DNA from: Halalkalibacterium ligniniphilum
Lineage (GTDB): Bacteria > Bacillota > Bacilli > Bacillales > Bacillaceae_D
Direction: 5' to 3'
Assembly (NCBI RefSeq): GCF_000334155.1
Contig: NZ_ANNK01000076.1
Location: forward strand, 1-64,000
Length of the DNA stretch: 64,000 nt
Below, piece after piece: positions 36,687-43,986 of the stretch. Both the position numbers and the translations under genes were made by a program. Every line of letters begins with the position of its first letter. The first letter of the stretch is position 1. The notes under the pieces were generated by a model. That model had not been told where the DNA came from and made no database searches. It was given only the letters and a program-made list of their open reading frames with translations.

Positions 36687-37610
36687 ATGACATTATACGT
36701 TGACGTCATATGGTTTTTGAACCTATGCATTGACTATTTATTAATTGCCTTGACAGCTATTGTATTAAAAAGGCCATTTCATCATTTTCGCTTCATTGGG
36801 GCGGCGTTATTCGCTTCGATGATTATTGTTTTTATGTTCACTCCGTATGCGTATTTATTTTCGCAAATTTGGTTGAAGGCTCTTTATTCAGCAATCATTG
36901 TGTGGATTGCCTTTGGTTTTAAACGGACATCGTATTTTTTTCAAGGTCTCTTCATGTTTTACTTCGTTACCTTTATGACAGGTGGAGGCTTGTTCGCGAT
37001 GCACTTTTTTTGGCAGACTGAACTCCCTTTTTATCATGCGCTCCCTTTTTCACATTCAGTAAGCTTCGGCACTGGGGTTAGCTGGATTTTTGTCATGATT
37101 GGTTTTCCTCTTGTATGGTATTTTTCAAAAAAACGATTTGAAACAATTGAGTATAAACAAATTCAATATGAACAAATCGTCAAGGTGGAAATTGGGATTG
37201 ATGGAATGACCGTTCAAGTTAACGGTTTGATAGATAGTGGGAATCAACTTCAAGATCCATTAACGAAAACTCCTGTGATGATCGTGAATGTTCAGTTGTT
37301 AAACCCCATTTTTTCAGAAAAGGATATCATCCAAATTCTTAATGTTGAGTCATTTGGAATGGAGCAAGTGCTTGATGAGAGGTTACTTCATCGTTTGAAG
37401 CTCGTTCCTTATCGTGTCGTAGGTCAAAGTCAGCGTTTCCTATCCGCAATCAAGCCTGACTATGTAAAAATCACATATAAGGACGAAGTACACGAAATAC
37501 AGAAGGTGCTTGTTGGTTTAAATGAAAAAGAACTCTCTCCAGAAGGCGTGTATGACTGCATCATCCATCCTAAGATGCTCCTGCAATCGAAAAAAGTGAA
37601 ATTAGCGTAA
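36687..37610 (+). CDS. spoIIGA: Pro-SigE processing aspartic protease SpoIIGA
   Basis: Membrane-embedded protease that activates pro-SigE in the mother cell after a signal (SpoIIR) from the forespore. 307 residues: five N-terminal membrane helices (about 1-150) and a C-terminal retroviral-like aspartic protease domain with the active-site DSG at 183-185, the same number as the known catalytic Asp183 of B. subtilis. ATG 36687 follows GAGAGGG; the longer frame from 36609 overlaps the promoter and is rejected. sigE follows after 26 bp. Confidence 0.95.
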   Translation: MTLYVDVIWFLNLCIDYLLIALTAIVLKRPFHHFRFIGAALFASMIIVFMFTPYAYLFSQIWLKALYSAIIVWIAFGFKRTSYFFQGLFMFYFVTFMTGGGLFAMHFFWQTELPFYHALPFSHSVSFGTGVSWIFVMIGFPLVWYFSKKRFETIEYKQIQYEQIVKVEIGIDGMTVQVNGLIDSGNQLQDPLTKTPVMIVNVQLLNPIFSEKDIIQILNVESFGMEQVLDERLLHRLKLVPYRVVGQSQRFLSAIKPDYVKITYKDEVHEIQKVLVGLNEKELSPEGVYDCIIHPKMLLQSKKVKLA

Positions 37611-37636
37611 TCTTATGAGATGTAAGGAGGAAGACG

Positions 37637-38350
37637 ATGTTAAAATTAAAAGCAACGTTATTTTGGTACCGGATCATGTATCGACTAGGCATGAAAGCAG
37701 ATGAAATTTATTATATAGGGGGAAGTGAAGCCTTGCCTCCGCCTCTTTCGAAAGAAGAGGAAGCTCACCTGTTGAAAAAGCTTCCTAGTGGTGATAAAGC
37801 TGTCCGTTCAATGTTGATCGAACGGAACCTCCGACTTGTCGTCTATATCGCTAGGAAATTTGAAAATACAGGGATTAACATTGAAGATTTAATTAGTATT
37901 GGAACAATTGGACTCATAAAAGCAGTCAACACATTTAACCCTGAAAAAAAAATAAAACTGGCAACCTATGCGTCACGATGCATTGAAAATGAAATTTTAA
38001 TGTACTTAAGACGGAACAACAAAATTCGTTCAGAGGTTTCGTTTGACGAGCCACTAAACATTGATTGGGATGGGAACGAGCTGCTTCTTTCAGATGTGTT
38101 AGGGACAGAGGAAGACATTATTACGAAAGGCATTGAGAAAAAAGTTGATCGAAAGTTACTCGTCAAAGCGCTACATACATTAAATGATCGGGAAAAACAA
38201 ATCATGGAATTGCGTTTTGGACTTGCTGGAGGCGAAGAGAAAACTCAAAAGGATGTTGCTGATCTCCTTGGTATTTCTCAGTCGTATATTTCACGCTTGG
38301 AAAAGCGAATCATTAAACGTCTCCAGAAAGAATTTAATAAAATGGTGTAA
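37637..38350 (+). CDS. sigE: RNA polymerase sigma factor SigE (pro-SigE)
   Basis: Early mother-cell sigma factor, made as an inactive precursor. 237 residues. The amphipathic pro-sequence is residues 1-25; cleavage by SpoIIGA is expected between Tyr25 and Tyr26 by alignment of YYIGGSEAL with B. subtilis. Region 2 ([34 protein letters not shown]) and region 4 helix-turn-helix ([22 protein letters not shown]) are intact. SD AAGGAGGAAGACG before ATG 37637. Its targets in this window probably include ylbJ, gerR and spoVD. Confidence 0.97.
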   Translation: MLKLKATLFWYRIMYRLGMKADEIYYIGGSEALPPPLSKEEEAHLLKKLPSGDKAVRSMLIERNLRLVVYIARKFENTGINIEDLISIGTIGLIKAVNTFNPEKKIKLATYASRCIENEILMYLRRNNKIRSEVSFDEPLNIDWDGNELLLSDVLGTEEDIITKGIEKKVDRKLLVKALHTLNDREKQIMELRFGLAGGEEKTQKDVADLLGISQSYISRLEKRIIKRLQKEFNKMV

Positions 38351-38436
38351 AAAGCGTGAAAACTTAATCTTTAATTGTGGAAACGTTGGCACGAAAAGGT
38401 TCAGGATTAAAAGGAATAACACACCTCTTAACTTGT

Positions 38437-38465
38437 GCATATTTTCCCCACCTAAGGAGATACTT
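38437..38465 (+). promoter_or_regulatory. Candidate SigF promoter of sigG
   Basis: GCATA (38437-38441) fits the SigF -35 (GywTA) and GGAGATACTT (38456-38465) fits every specified position of the SigF -10 (GgnrAnAnTw), spacing 14. sigG is switched on by SigF in the forespore in B. subtilis. Confidence 0.6.
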
Positions 38466-38477
38466 TACTTGACATTA

Positions 38478-38494
38478 TCTCCGGTGTTAGGAGG
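38478..38494 (+). promoter_or_regulatory. SD-sequestering hairpin at sigG
   Basis: TCTCC (38478-38482) can pair with the Shine-Dalgarno GGAGG (38490-38494) around a 7-base loop. Together with the TTG start it should lower sigG translation. Confidence 0.5.
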
Positions 38495-38501
38495 GAAAGC
38501 G

Positions 38502-39287
38502 TTGACACGAAATAAGGTAGAGATTTGCGGTGTGGATACATCAAAGCTTCCTGTGTTAAAAAATCAAGAAATGCGTGAGCTGTTTACAAAGCTTCAAAGT
38601 GGAGATTTAAGTGCAAGAGAAACGCTTGTCAATGGGAATCTCCGTCTCGTATTGAGTGTCATTCAACGTTTTAATAATCGTGGAGAGTACGTTGATGATT
38701 TATTTCAAGTAGGATGTATTGGATTAATGAAGTCCATTGATAACTTTGATTTAGGTCAAAATGTAAAATTTTCCACATATGCCGTGCCAATGATTATCGG
38801 TGAAATCCGTCGGTATTTACGCGATAATAATCCGATCCGTGTCTCTAGATCCCTGCGAGACATTGCATACAAAGCCCTTCAAGTACGGGATCAACTGATG
38901 TCAGAGAAAAATCGAGAGCATGAACCGACTGTTCAGGAGATCGCCAAGGTGCTAGAAGTTCCAAAAGAGGATGTCGTGTTTGCTCTTGACGCAATTCAAG
39001 ATCCTGTTTCCCTTTTTGAACCGATTTATAACGATGGGGGAGACCCGATTTATGTCATGGACCAAATTAGCGATGATCGGAATAAAGACGTCCACTGGGT
39101 TGAAGAGATTGCGCTCAAAGAAGCGATGATTCGTTTAAATGACCGTGAGAAGTTAATTTTAAACATGCGTTTTTTTCAAGGAAAAACACAAATGGAAGTG
39201 GCTGACGAAATCGGGATTTCCCAAGCTCAAGTGTCACGTTTAGAAAAAGCAGCGATTCAGCAAATGAATAAGCGGGCCCATCATTAA
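38502..39287 (+). CDS. sigG: RNA polymerase sigma factor SigG
   Basis: Late forespore sigma factor. 261 residues, start MTRNKVEICGVDTSKLPVLK, nearly identical in layout to B. subtilis SigG, including VNGNLRLVLSVIQRFNNRGE in region 2 and the region 4 HTH (KTQMEVADEIGISQAQVSRLEK). The start is TTG 38502, 7 nt after AGGAGG; a much longer frame from 38184 overlaps sigE and is rejected. The region 2.1 Asn in LVNGNLR used for anti-sigma control is present. Forespore expression is inferred from the SigF-type promoter; ends at a terminator. Confidence 0.95.
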   Translation: MTRNKVEICGVDTSKLPVLKNQEMRELFTKLQSGDLSARETLVNGNLRLVLSVIQRFNNRGEYVDDLFQVGCIGLMKSIDNFDLGQNVKFSTYAVPMIIGEIRRYLRDNNPIRVSRSLRDIAYKALQVRDQLMSEKNREHEPTVQEIAKVLEVPKEDVVFALDAIQDPVSLFEPIYNDGGDPIYVMDQISDDRNKDVHWVEEIALKEAMIRLNDREKLILNMRFFQGKTQMEVADEIGISQAQVSRLEKAAIQQMNKRAHH

Positions 39288-39296
39288 TAAAAAGAT

Positions 39297-39322
39297 AAGC
39301 TGTCCTTTGTGGGCAGCTTTTT
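39297..39322 (+). terminator. Intrinsic terminator of sigG
   Basis: AAGCTGTCC (39297-39305) pairs with GGGCAGCTT (39311-39319, one wobble), T-run. Confidence 0.85.
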
Positions 39323-39455
39323 GCTGTATAAAAAAAGAAGGATTTTTCACAGCTGACATCCGTACAAGTTTCCTGTCCTTGTAATCGATTCATAAATGGA
39401 ACCATCTTGCTCATATAATGAAGGGAAGTCCCTTAAGAGGAAGGTGGCATGTGCA

Positions 39456-39746
39456 ATGATGAAAATTTCTGATTTACAAGCAAAGGATATTGTGAATATG
39501 GAGAATGGCAAACGACTTGGAACAATCACAGATTTAGATATACAGTTAACAACCGGAAAAATAGGAGCGCTTGTCATTGGCGGGACCGGACGAGTAATGG
39601 GGTTATTTGGAAAAGATGAGGAAGTGGTGATTCCGTGGAAAAACATTGTGAAAATTGGTTCTGATGTCATACTGGTGGAAGTTCCCGATACGATGCAGCC
39701 AAGAAGGGCTTCATTTCATCAAAATGACGACAATAACCGCCATTAA
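39456..39746 (+). CDS. ylmC: YlmC/YmxH family PRC-barrel protein
   Basis: 96-residue protein with one PRC-barrel fold: KISDLQAKDIVNMENGKRLGTITDLDI is the typical start, followed by GALVIGG and IPWKNIVKIGSDVILVE. The YlmC/YmxH family is common in sporulating Firmicutes; the function is not established. Two tandem ATGs occur (39456, 39459); the SD AAGAGGAAGGTGG precedes the first by about 9 nt. B. subtilis has ylmA between sigG and this gene; here it is absent. Confidence 0.88.
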   Translation: MMKISDLQAKDIVNMENGKRLGTITDLDIQLTTGKIGALVIGGTGRVMGLFGKDEEVVIPWKNIVKIGSDVILVEVPDTMQPRRASFHQNDDNNRH

Positions 39747-39797
39747 AGAAAAACGACAAAGGTGAAATGTCTTTGGAGATATAAGGGGGCAATTGGA

Positions 39798-39815
39798 ATG
39801 GGAAGAAGGAGGATG
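39798..39815 (+). CDS. Possible leader peptide 1 upstream of pgeF (5 aa plus Met)
   Basis: Tiny frame MGRRRM then TAA, preceded by AAGGGGG at good spacing. It contains consecutive AGA AGG AGG arginine codons, and these bases also serve as the SD of the next tiny frame. The stop overlaps the next ATG (TAATG). Could be chance. Confidence 0.2.
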
Positions 39816-39817
39816 TA

Positions 39818-39847
39818 ATGGGAATAAAGTCGTTTCTTACGATGTGA
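39818..39847 (+). CDS. Possible leader peptide 2 upstream of pgeF (9 aa)
   Basis: Frame MGIKSFLTM with stop, start ATG 39818 five bases after a perfect AAGGAGG. Overlaps the stop of the preceding tiny frame. No larger gene fits 39747-39952; extended -10-like TGTTAAAAT at 39854-39862 could be a pgeF promoter. Confidence 0.25.
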   Translation: MGIKSFLTM

Positions 39848-39952
39848 AAAATATGTTAAAATGGAGTAAAATCTTGCTGATATCCAACGAAACCGTAAGA
39901 ATTATGTCCGGTGGCTAAAGTGGATTTTTGTAGACAGAAGGACGTGATTGAA

Positions 39953-40792
39953 GTGAAGGAGCCTTTTGAGCAAGTTTCTACCCGTTATTATGAGCTTTCA
40001 CCATGGAAAAAGCTACACCCGTCCATTGTTGTTGGGTTCTCAACAAGGTTTGGTGGCGTCAGTCATGCACCTTTTGATTCCCTGAATCTTGGCTTACACG
40101 TCGGGGATAAGAAGGAAGATGTCATAAAAAACCGTGAGCGTCTTGCTGATGAACTTACAATCCCATTAAACCATTGGATTGTTGCAGAACAAATACATGG
40201 AGGCGAGATTGAATCTGTTTCGGAAAAGGATAAAGGAGCAGGTGCAAGGGAACTTGATTCGGCCATCCAAGGGAAGGATGGAATTTATACTCATGAAACA
40301 GGCCTACTTCTTGGAAGTCTCTACGCTGATTGTGTCCCTCTCTATTTTTATGCGCCAGACCATTCTCTTATCGGATTGGCCCACGCTGGTTGGAAAGGGA
40401 CGGTCGCTGACATCGGTGGAACGGTTATTAGGACTTGGTACAAACAAGAGAAGGTGAACCCTGAATCTGTTCGAGTGGCAATCGGCCCCTCGATCAGTCA
40501 GGCAGCATATGAAGTTGATGAGCGTGTGATTGAAGAAGTAGAAAAGGTATGGTCGAGCTCTTTAGGAGAGCAGCCTTATTTAAAAAATGAACGTGGTCGT
40601 TACCAGCTTGACTTAAAAACATTGAATGCTCAGTTACTTGAGGCAGCTGGAGTACGAAAAGAGCATATCCTTGTTTCTAGCTATTGTACTGCCTCACATG
40701 AATCATTTTTTTCCCATCGGTATGAGGGTGGAAAAACCGGTCGAATGATGAGTTTTATTGGACTGGTTCCGAGAAAGGGGCAATCTTTTTGA
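39953..40792 (+). CDS. pgeF: YfiH/PgeF-type multicopper-laccase-fold enzyme (YlmD)
   Basis: About 279 residues of the DUF152 (YfiH) family, zinc proteins with purine-nucleoside cleavage activity in some members; E. coli PgeF corrects peptidoglycan precursors with L-Ser for L-Ala. The conserved His-Cys-His set is visible: AEQIHG, YADCVPL and AHAGWKG. GTG 39953 (MKEPFEQ) with AGAAGGA about 10 nt upstream matches the family length better than GTG 39911. Its stop overlaps the TTG start of ylmE. Confidence 0.9.
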   Translation: MKEPFEQVSTRYYELSPWKKLHPSIVVGFSTRFGGVSHAPFDSLNLGLHVGDKKEDVIKNRERLADELTIPLNHWIVAEQIHGGEIESVSEKDKGAGARELDSAIQGKDGIYTHETGLLLGSLYADCVPLYFYAPDHSLIGLAHAGWKGTVADIGGTVIRTWYKQEKVNPESVRVAIGPSISQAAYEVDERVIEEVEKVWSSSLGEQPYLKNERGRYQLDLKTLNAQLLEAAGVRKEHILVSSYCTASHESFFSHRYEGGKTGRMMSFIGLVPRKGQSF

Positions 40793-41469
40793 GTGTGAAA
40801 GAGAATTTAGCTAACATTGAACAACAAATTACAGAAGCGTGTGAACGGGTAGGGCGTGATCCGAAAGACGTTCGCATTGTTGCTGTAACGAAATATGTAA
40901 CAGAAGAAAGAACAAGGGAAGCATTAGCAGCTGGTGTTCAGCATTTCGGAGAAAATCGTGTTGAAGGTGGCGTAGAAAAGCGAAATGCTTTTGGCACAGA
41001 GGGAATTTGGCATTTTATCGGGTCATTGCAATCAAAGAAAGTGAAGAAAATGATTGGTTCTTTTGATTATATTCATTCTCTCGACCGCCTTTCCTTAGCA
41101 GAGGAACTGAATAAACGGGCGGGTGGACAAGCTGTTCGTTGTTTTATTCAAGTAAATGTTTCAGGGGAGGAGTCTAAATCGGGATTGGAGCCGGCTGAAG
41201 TAGAATCCTTTGTTCGGGAGTTGGCAAAATTTCCAGCTATTGAAGTCGTTGGCTTAATGACGATGGCGCCCTTCGTTGAGGATCCTGAAGAAACGAGACC
41301 TTTTTTTCGAAAGCTTCGTGAGCTTCGAGATGAGATTCAACAACATCAGTTTTCTCATGCCCCATGTCATGAGCTTTCAATGGGGATGTCAAATGATTTC
41401 GTTGTGGCCGTAGAAGAGGGTGCAACGTTTGTACGAATCGGTTCCTCACTTGTTGGGAGAGAATTGTAG
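40789..41469 (+). CDS. ylmE: PLP-homeostasis protein (YggS/PLPBP family, YlmE)
   Basis: 226-residue pyridoxal-phosphate-binding TIM-barrel protein that buffers PLP and influences amino acid pools; no catalytic activity is known. PLP Lys lies in IVAVTKYV (about 30-37); HFGENRVE and GSLQSKK (about 80-86) and SMGMSNDFVVAVEEGATFVRIGS are family signatures. TTG 40789 overlaps the pgeF stop (TTTTGA). SD AAGGGGC. Confidence 0.94.
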   Translation: MSVKENLANIEQQITEACERVGRDPKDVRIVAVTKYVTEERTREALAAGVQHFGENRVEGGVEKRNAFGTEGIWHFIGSLQSKKVKKMIGSFDYIHSLDRLSLAEELNKRAGGQAVRCFIQVNVSGEESKSGLEPAEVESFVRELAKFPAIEVVGLMTMAPFVEDPEETRPFFRKLRELRDEIQQHQFSHAPCHELSMGMSNDFVVAVEEGATFVRIGSSLVGREL

Positions 41470-41496
41470 TTTTTAGTTAAAAGGAGGTAAGAAAAA

Positions 41497-41940
41497 ATGG
41501 GGATGAAATCAAGATTTAAGCGTTTTTTTGAACTAGAGGATGAAGTTCAAGAATTTGAAGAAATCGTTGATGATCAAACGGTAGAGGGAGCGGACGAACC
41601 AAAACGCCGCTCAAGGAGCGATGCTAAGCAGCAAAACCAAAATATCGTTAGTTTACAAAGTGTACAAAAGAGTGCAAAGGTTATTTTGCTTGAACCGCGT
41701 ACGTATGATGAAGCGCAGGATATTGCTGACCATTTAAAAAATCGAAAAGCGGTGATTATTAATTTGCAACGGATTTCAAATGAACAAGCAAAACGTGTGG
41801 TCGATTTTTTAAGTGGAACAGTGTATGCTATAGGAGGAGATATTCAAAAGCTAGGTGTTAATATTTTCCTTTGTACTCCTGACAATGTTGATGTATCAGG
41901 GACGATTAGTGTGGTGATGCAGGAGTCGTATGATTCATAG
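41497..41940 (+). CDS. sepF: Cell division protein SepF
   Basis: 147 residues. N-terminal amphipathic membrane helix ([13 protein letters not shown]), a charged linker, then the SepF core (about 58-140) with [18 protein letters not shown] and [19 protein letters not shown]. Polymerises into rings that bundle FtsZ and tether it through the FtsZ C-terminal peptide. SD AAAGGAGG 8 nt before ATG 41497. Confidence 0.96.
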   Translation: MGMKSRFKRFFELEDEVQEFEEIVDDQTVEGADEPKRRSRSDAKQQNQNIVSLQSVQKSAKVILLEPRTYDEAQDIADHLKNRKAVIINLQRISNEQAKRVVDFLSGTVYAIGGDIQKLGVNIFLCTPDNVDVSGTISVVMQESYDS

Positions 41941-41961
41941 GATTCAGTTGAAGGTGGTGAC

Positions 41962-42222
41962 ATGTTTATGGCAATGATTGGTAACCTTATTTTACTAGCG
42001 ATTACAGTTTATTCGTACATGATTATCGCATATATTTTGATGTCATGGTTTCCGAACGCAAGAGAATCAAGCTTTGGTCAATTTTTAGGATCGGTTGTAG
42101 AACCCTATCTTTCCCCATTCAGACGATTGATTCCCCCACTTGGGATGATTGACCTTTCTCCAATTGTGGCAATTTTTACGCTGTATTTTGCGCGGATGGG
42201 TGTAGCAGCCATTTTCTTTTAA
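41962..42222 (+). CDS. ylmG: YggT family membrane protein (YlmG)
   Basis: 86-residue protein with two hydrophobic helices (about 5-28 and 62-84) joined by the conserved loop [31 protein letters not shown]. YggT/YlmG relatives are linked to division or nucleoid and chloroplast shape; the molecular role is unknown. SD GAAGGTGG before ATG 41962. Confidence 0.93.
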   Translation: [86 protein letters not shown]

Positions 42223-42239
42223 GAGGAAGGTAGCATTGC

Positions 42240-43013
42240 ATGAGTATTTATCAACATTTTCGGGAAGAAGAACGGCCCTTTATCGATCAGGTGCTTGAAT
42301 GGAAAGCAGACGTTGCATTACAGTATCAGTTAAAGCGTTCAGATTTTTTAGACCCGCGAGAGCAGGAGATTGTTCAAAGTGTGATTGGGGAGGATGAAAA
42401 TGTCCACCTTTCTCTTTGGGGCGGGCATTCCGAATCCGAACGAAAGCGTGCCTGTCTCTTTCCTCCTTACGTAGAACCGGCAGAATCTGATTTTGGCTTG
42501 ACGCTCTTTCAGCTTGAATATCCGAGTAAATTTGTCAAGGTCGAACATCGTGACGTTCTCGGAGCTCTCATGAATTTAGGCGTGAAAAGAGAAAAATTTG
42601 GTGACATTATGATTGACGAAGAAATCGTTCAATTGGTGGTTGCTAGCGAAATTGCTGATTATGTTGAATGGAACCTAGATACCGTCGGTCGTGCGAAGGT
42701 TAAGCTCATGAAGCAGCCATTTCATACAATCATTCGGTCAAAAGAGCACTGGGAGGAACAAACGTCTACAGTTTCTTCACTTCGCTTAGATGCTGTTATG
42801 AGCGAGGTGTACAGGCTTTCTCGGTCAAAAGCTACGCTTGCCATTGAAAGAGGACTTGTTAAAGTAAATTGGAAGTTAATTGAACATAGCTCTTTCTTGT
42901 TGAAAGAAGGAGACCATCTTTCTGTTCGAGGCTATGGACGTAGTAAGCTGCTTGCCATCGAAGGAATAACGAAGAAAGATAAGCTAAGAATTCGGTATGG
43001 ACGGATGCAATAG
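42240..43013 (+). CDS. ylmH: S4-domain RNA-binding protein YlmH
   Basis: 257 residues: an N-terminal conserved region (IYQHFREEERPFIDQV), a middle alpha-beta part (KREKFGDIMIDEE), and a C-terminal S4 RNA-binding domain (about 180-250; SSLRLDAVMSEVYRLSRSKA, GDHLSVRGYGR). B. subtilis YlmH is reported to bind ribosomal particles and help with stalled peptidyl-tRNA; I infer the same. SD AGAGGAAGGT before ATG 42240. Confidence 0.93.
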   Translation: MSIYQHFREEERPFIDQVLEWKADVALQYQLKRSDFLDPREQEIVQSVIGEDENVHLSLWGGHSESERKRACLFPPYVEPAESDFGLTLFQLEYPSKFVKVEHRDVLGALMNLGVKREKFGDIMIDEEIVQLVVASEIADYVEWNLDTVGRAKVKLMKQPFHTIIRSKEHWEEQTSTVSSLRLDAVMSEVYRLSRSKATLAIERGLVKVNWKLIEHSSFLLKEGDHLSVRGYGRSKLLAIEGITKKDKLRIRYGRMQ

Positions 43014-43126
43014 CGGTTTTTTAGTTTTCGATGGATACATAGTGTAAGAAGGATTTTCTGTTTCAATGTCGAAACAACGATAATAATTAAAATGGAAATG
43101 ACAGTATGATAACGGAGGTGTCAGCG

Positions 43127-43618
43127 TTGCCTTTAACCCCATTAGATATTCATAATAAGGAATTTACTCGTGGTTTTCGTGGGTATGATGAGGATGAGGT
43201 CAATGAATTTCTTGATCAAGTAATCAAAGACTATGAAGCCGTTCTTCGCGAAAAAAAGGAATTATTTGAACAGGTAACGGAGCAAGATGAAAAGCTTGAA
43301 CACTTCAAAAATATGGAAGAAACGCTACATAAAGCGATTTTAGTCGCCCAAGAAACAGCGGAAGAAGTTCGTCGGAATGCTCAAAAAGAAGCGCAGCTTA
43401 TCGTGAAAGAAGCGGAAAAGAACGCTGACCGTATTATTAATGATGCCTTGTCAAAATCCCGGAAGGTCATGATTGAAATGGAGGAACTAAAAAAACAAGC
43501 CTCTGTTTATAAAATGCGGTTCAAAATGCTAATTGAAGCACAGCTTGAAATGCTTCAAAGCGATGATTGGGATCAAGTAACAGAAGATATGGAAGAGCAA
43601 GAAGAAGAACGTGTTTAA
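43127..43618 (+). CDS. divIVA: Cell-pole and septum protein DivIVA
   Basis: 163-residue curvature-sensing coiled-coil protein. The N-terminal membrane-binding domain MPLTPLDIHNKEFTRGFRGY has Phe17 and Arg18, the known insertion residues. Long coiled coil (about 28-150) and acidic tail. Directs Min to the poles and, in sporulation, the chromosome origin. TTG 43127 is 6 nt after CGGAGGTG and yields the exact family N-terminus; the in-frame ATG at 43106 is rejected. Confidence 0.95.
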   Translation: MPLTPLDIHNKEFTRGFRGYDEDEVNEFLDQVIKDYEAVLREKKELFEQVTEQDEKLEHFKNMEETLHKAILVAQETAEEVRRNAQKEAQLIVKEAEKNADRIINDALSKSRKVMIEMEELKKQASVYKMRFKMLIEAQLEMLQSDDWDQVTEDMEEQEEERV

Positions 43619-43629
43619 AACGGACACAC

Positions 43630-43658
43630 TTGCGCTTTTTCTGCCCCTATCATATAAT
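43630..43658 (+). promoter_or_regulatory. Candidate SigA promoter of the ileS T-box transcript
   Basis: TTGCGC (43630-43635), 17-bp spacer, perfect TATAAT (43653-43658). Expected start near 43665, just before the T-box stem I. Confidence 0.65.
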
Positions 43659-43679
43659 GTCAACAAACAATTTGGAATA

Positions 43680-43938
43680 TGATGAAGACGTTGAGAGGGA
43701 CAGTCTGCTTTATACCTCTTCCAAAAGCGAGTCAGGGATGGTGAGAGCCTGATTGGAAGCGAAAAGCAGAAGATCACCCTTAAGTTTTGCACCGAACGCT
43801 TTGCTAGTAGACTGCAACGTGTCATTCACGTTAACGAATGATGGAGTGGATAAACGATAGGATGTCGATTATTCATTAGGGTGGTACCACGGGTAAGTCT
43901 TCTCGTCCCTATTTTATAGGGAGAGAGGGCTTTTTTAT
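43680..43938 (+). promoter_or_regulatory. T-box riboswitch (isoleucine) with terminator
   Basis: Senses uncharged tRNA(Ile). Stem I spans about 43680-43785 with the apical GGGATGGTGAGAGCC segment; the likely specifier codon is ATC at 43773-43775 (CAGAAGATCACC). The T-box AGGGTGGTACCACG (43878-43891) contains UGGU, which can pair with the ACCA end of tRNA(Ile). A terminator (43895-43938; CCCTA/TAGGG core, T-run) competes with the antiterminator. It fills the 43619-43986 gap. Confidence 0.92.
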
Positions 43939-43986
43939 TTACTTACGTGCTTATCATTTATTACAAATATAGGAGGATATTGAGAA

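Noticed and set aside
38184-38501. Long N-terminal extension of SigG
   Set aside because: Reads through sigE in another frame and the promoter region; SigG families start at MTRNKVEIC.
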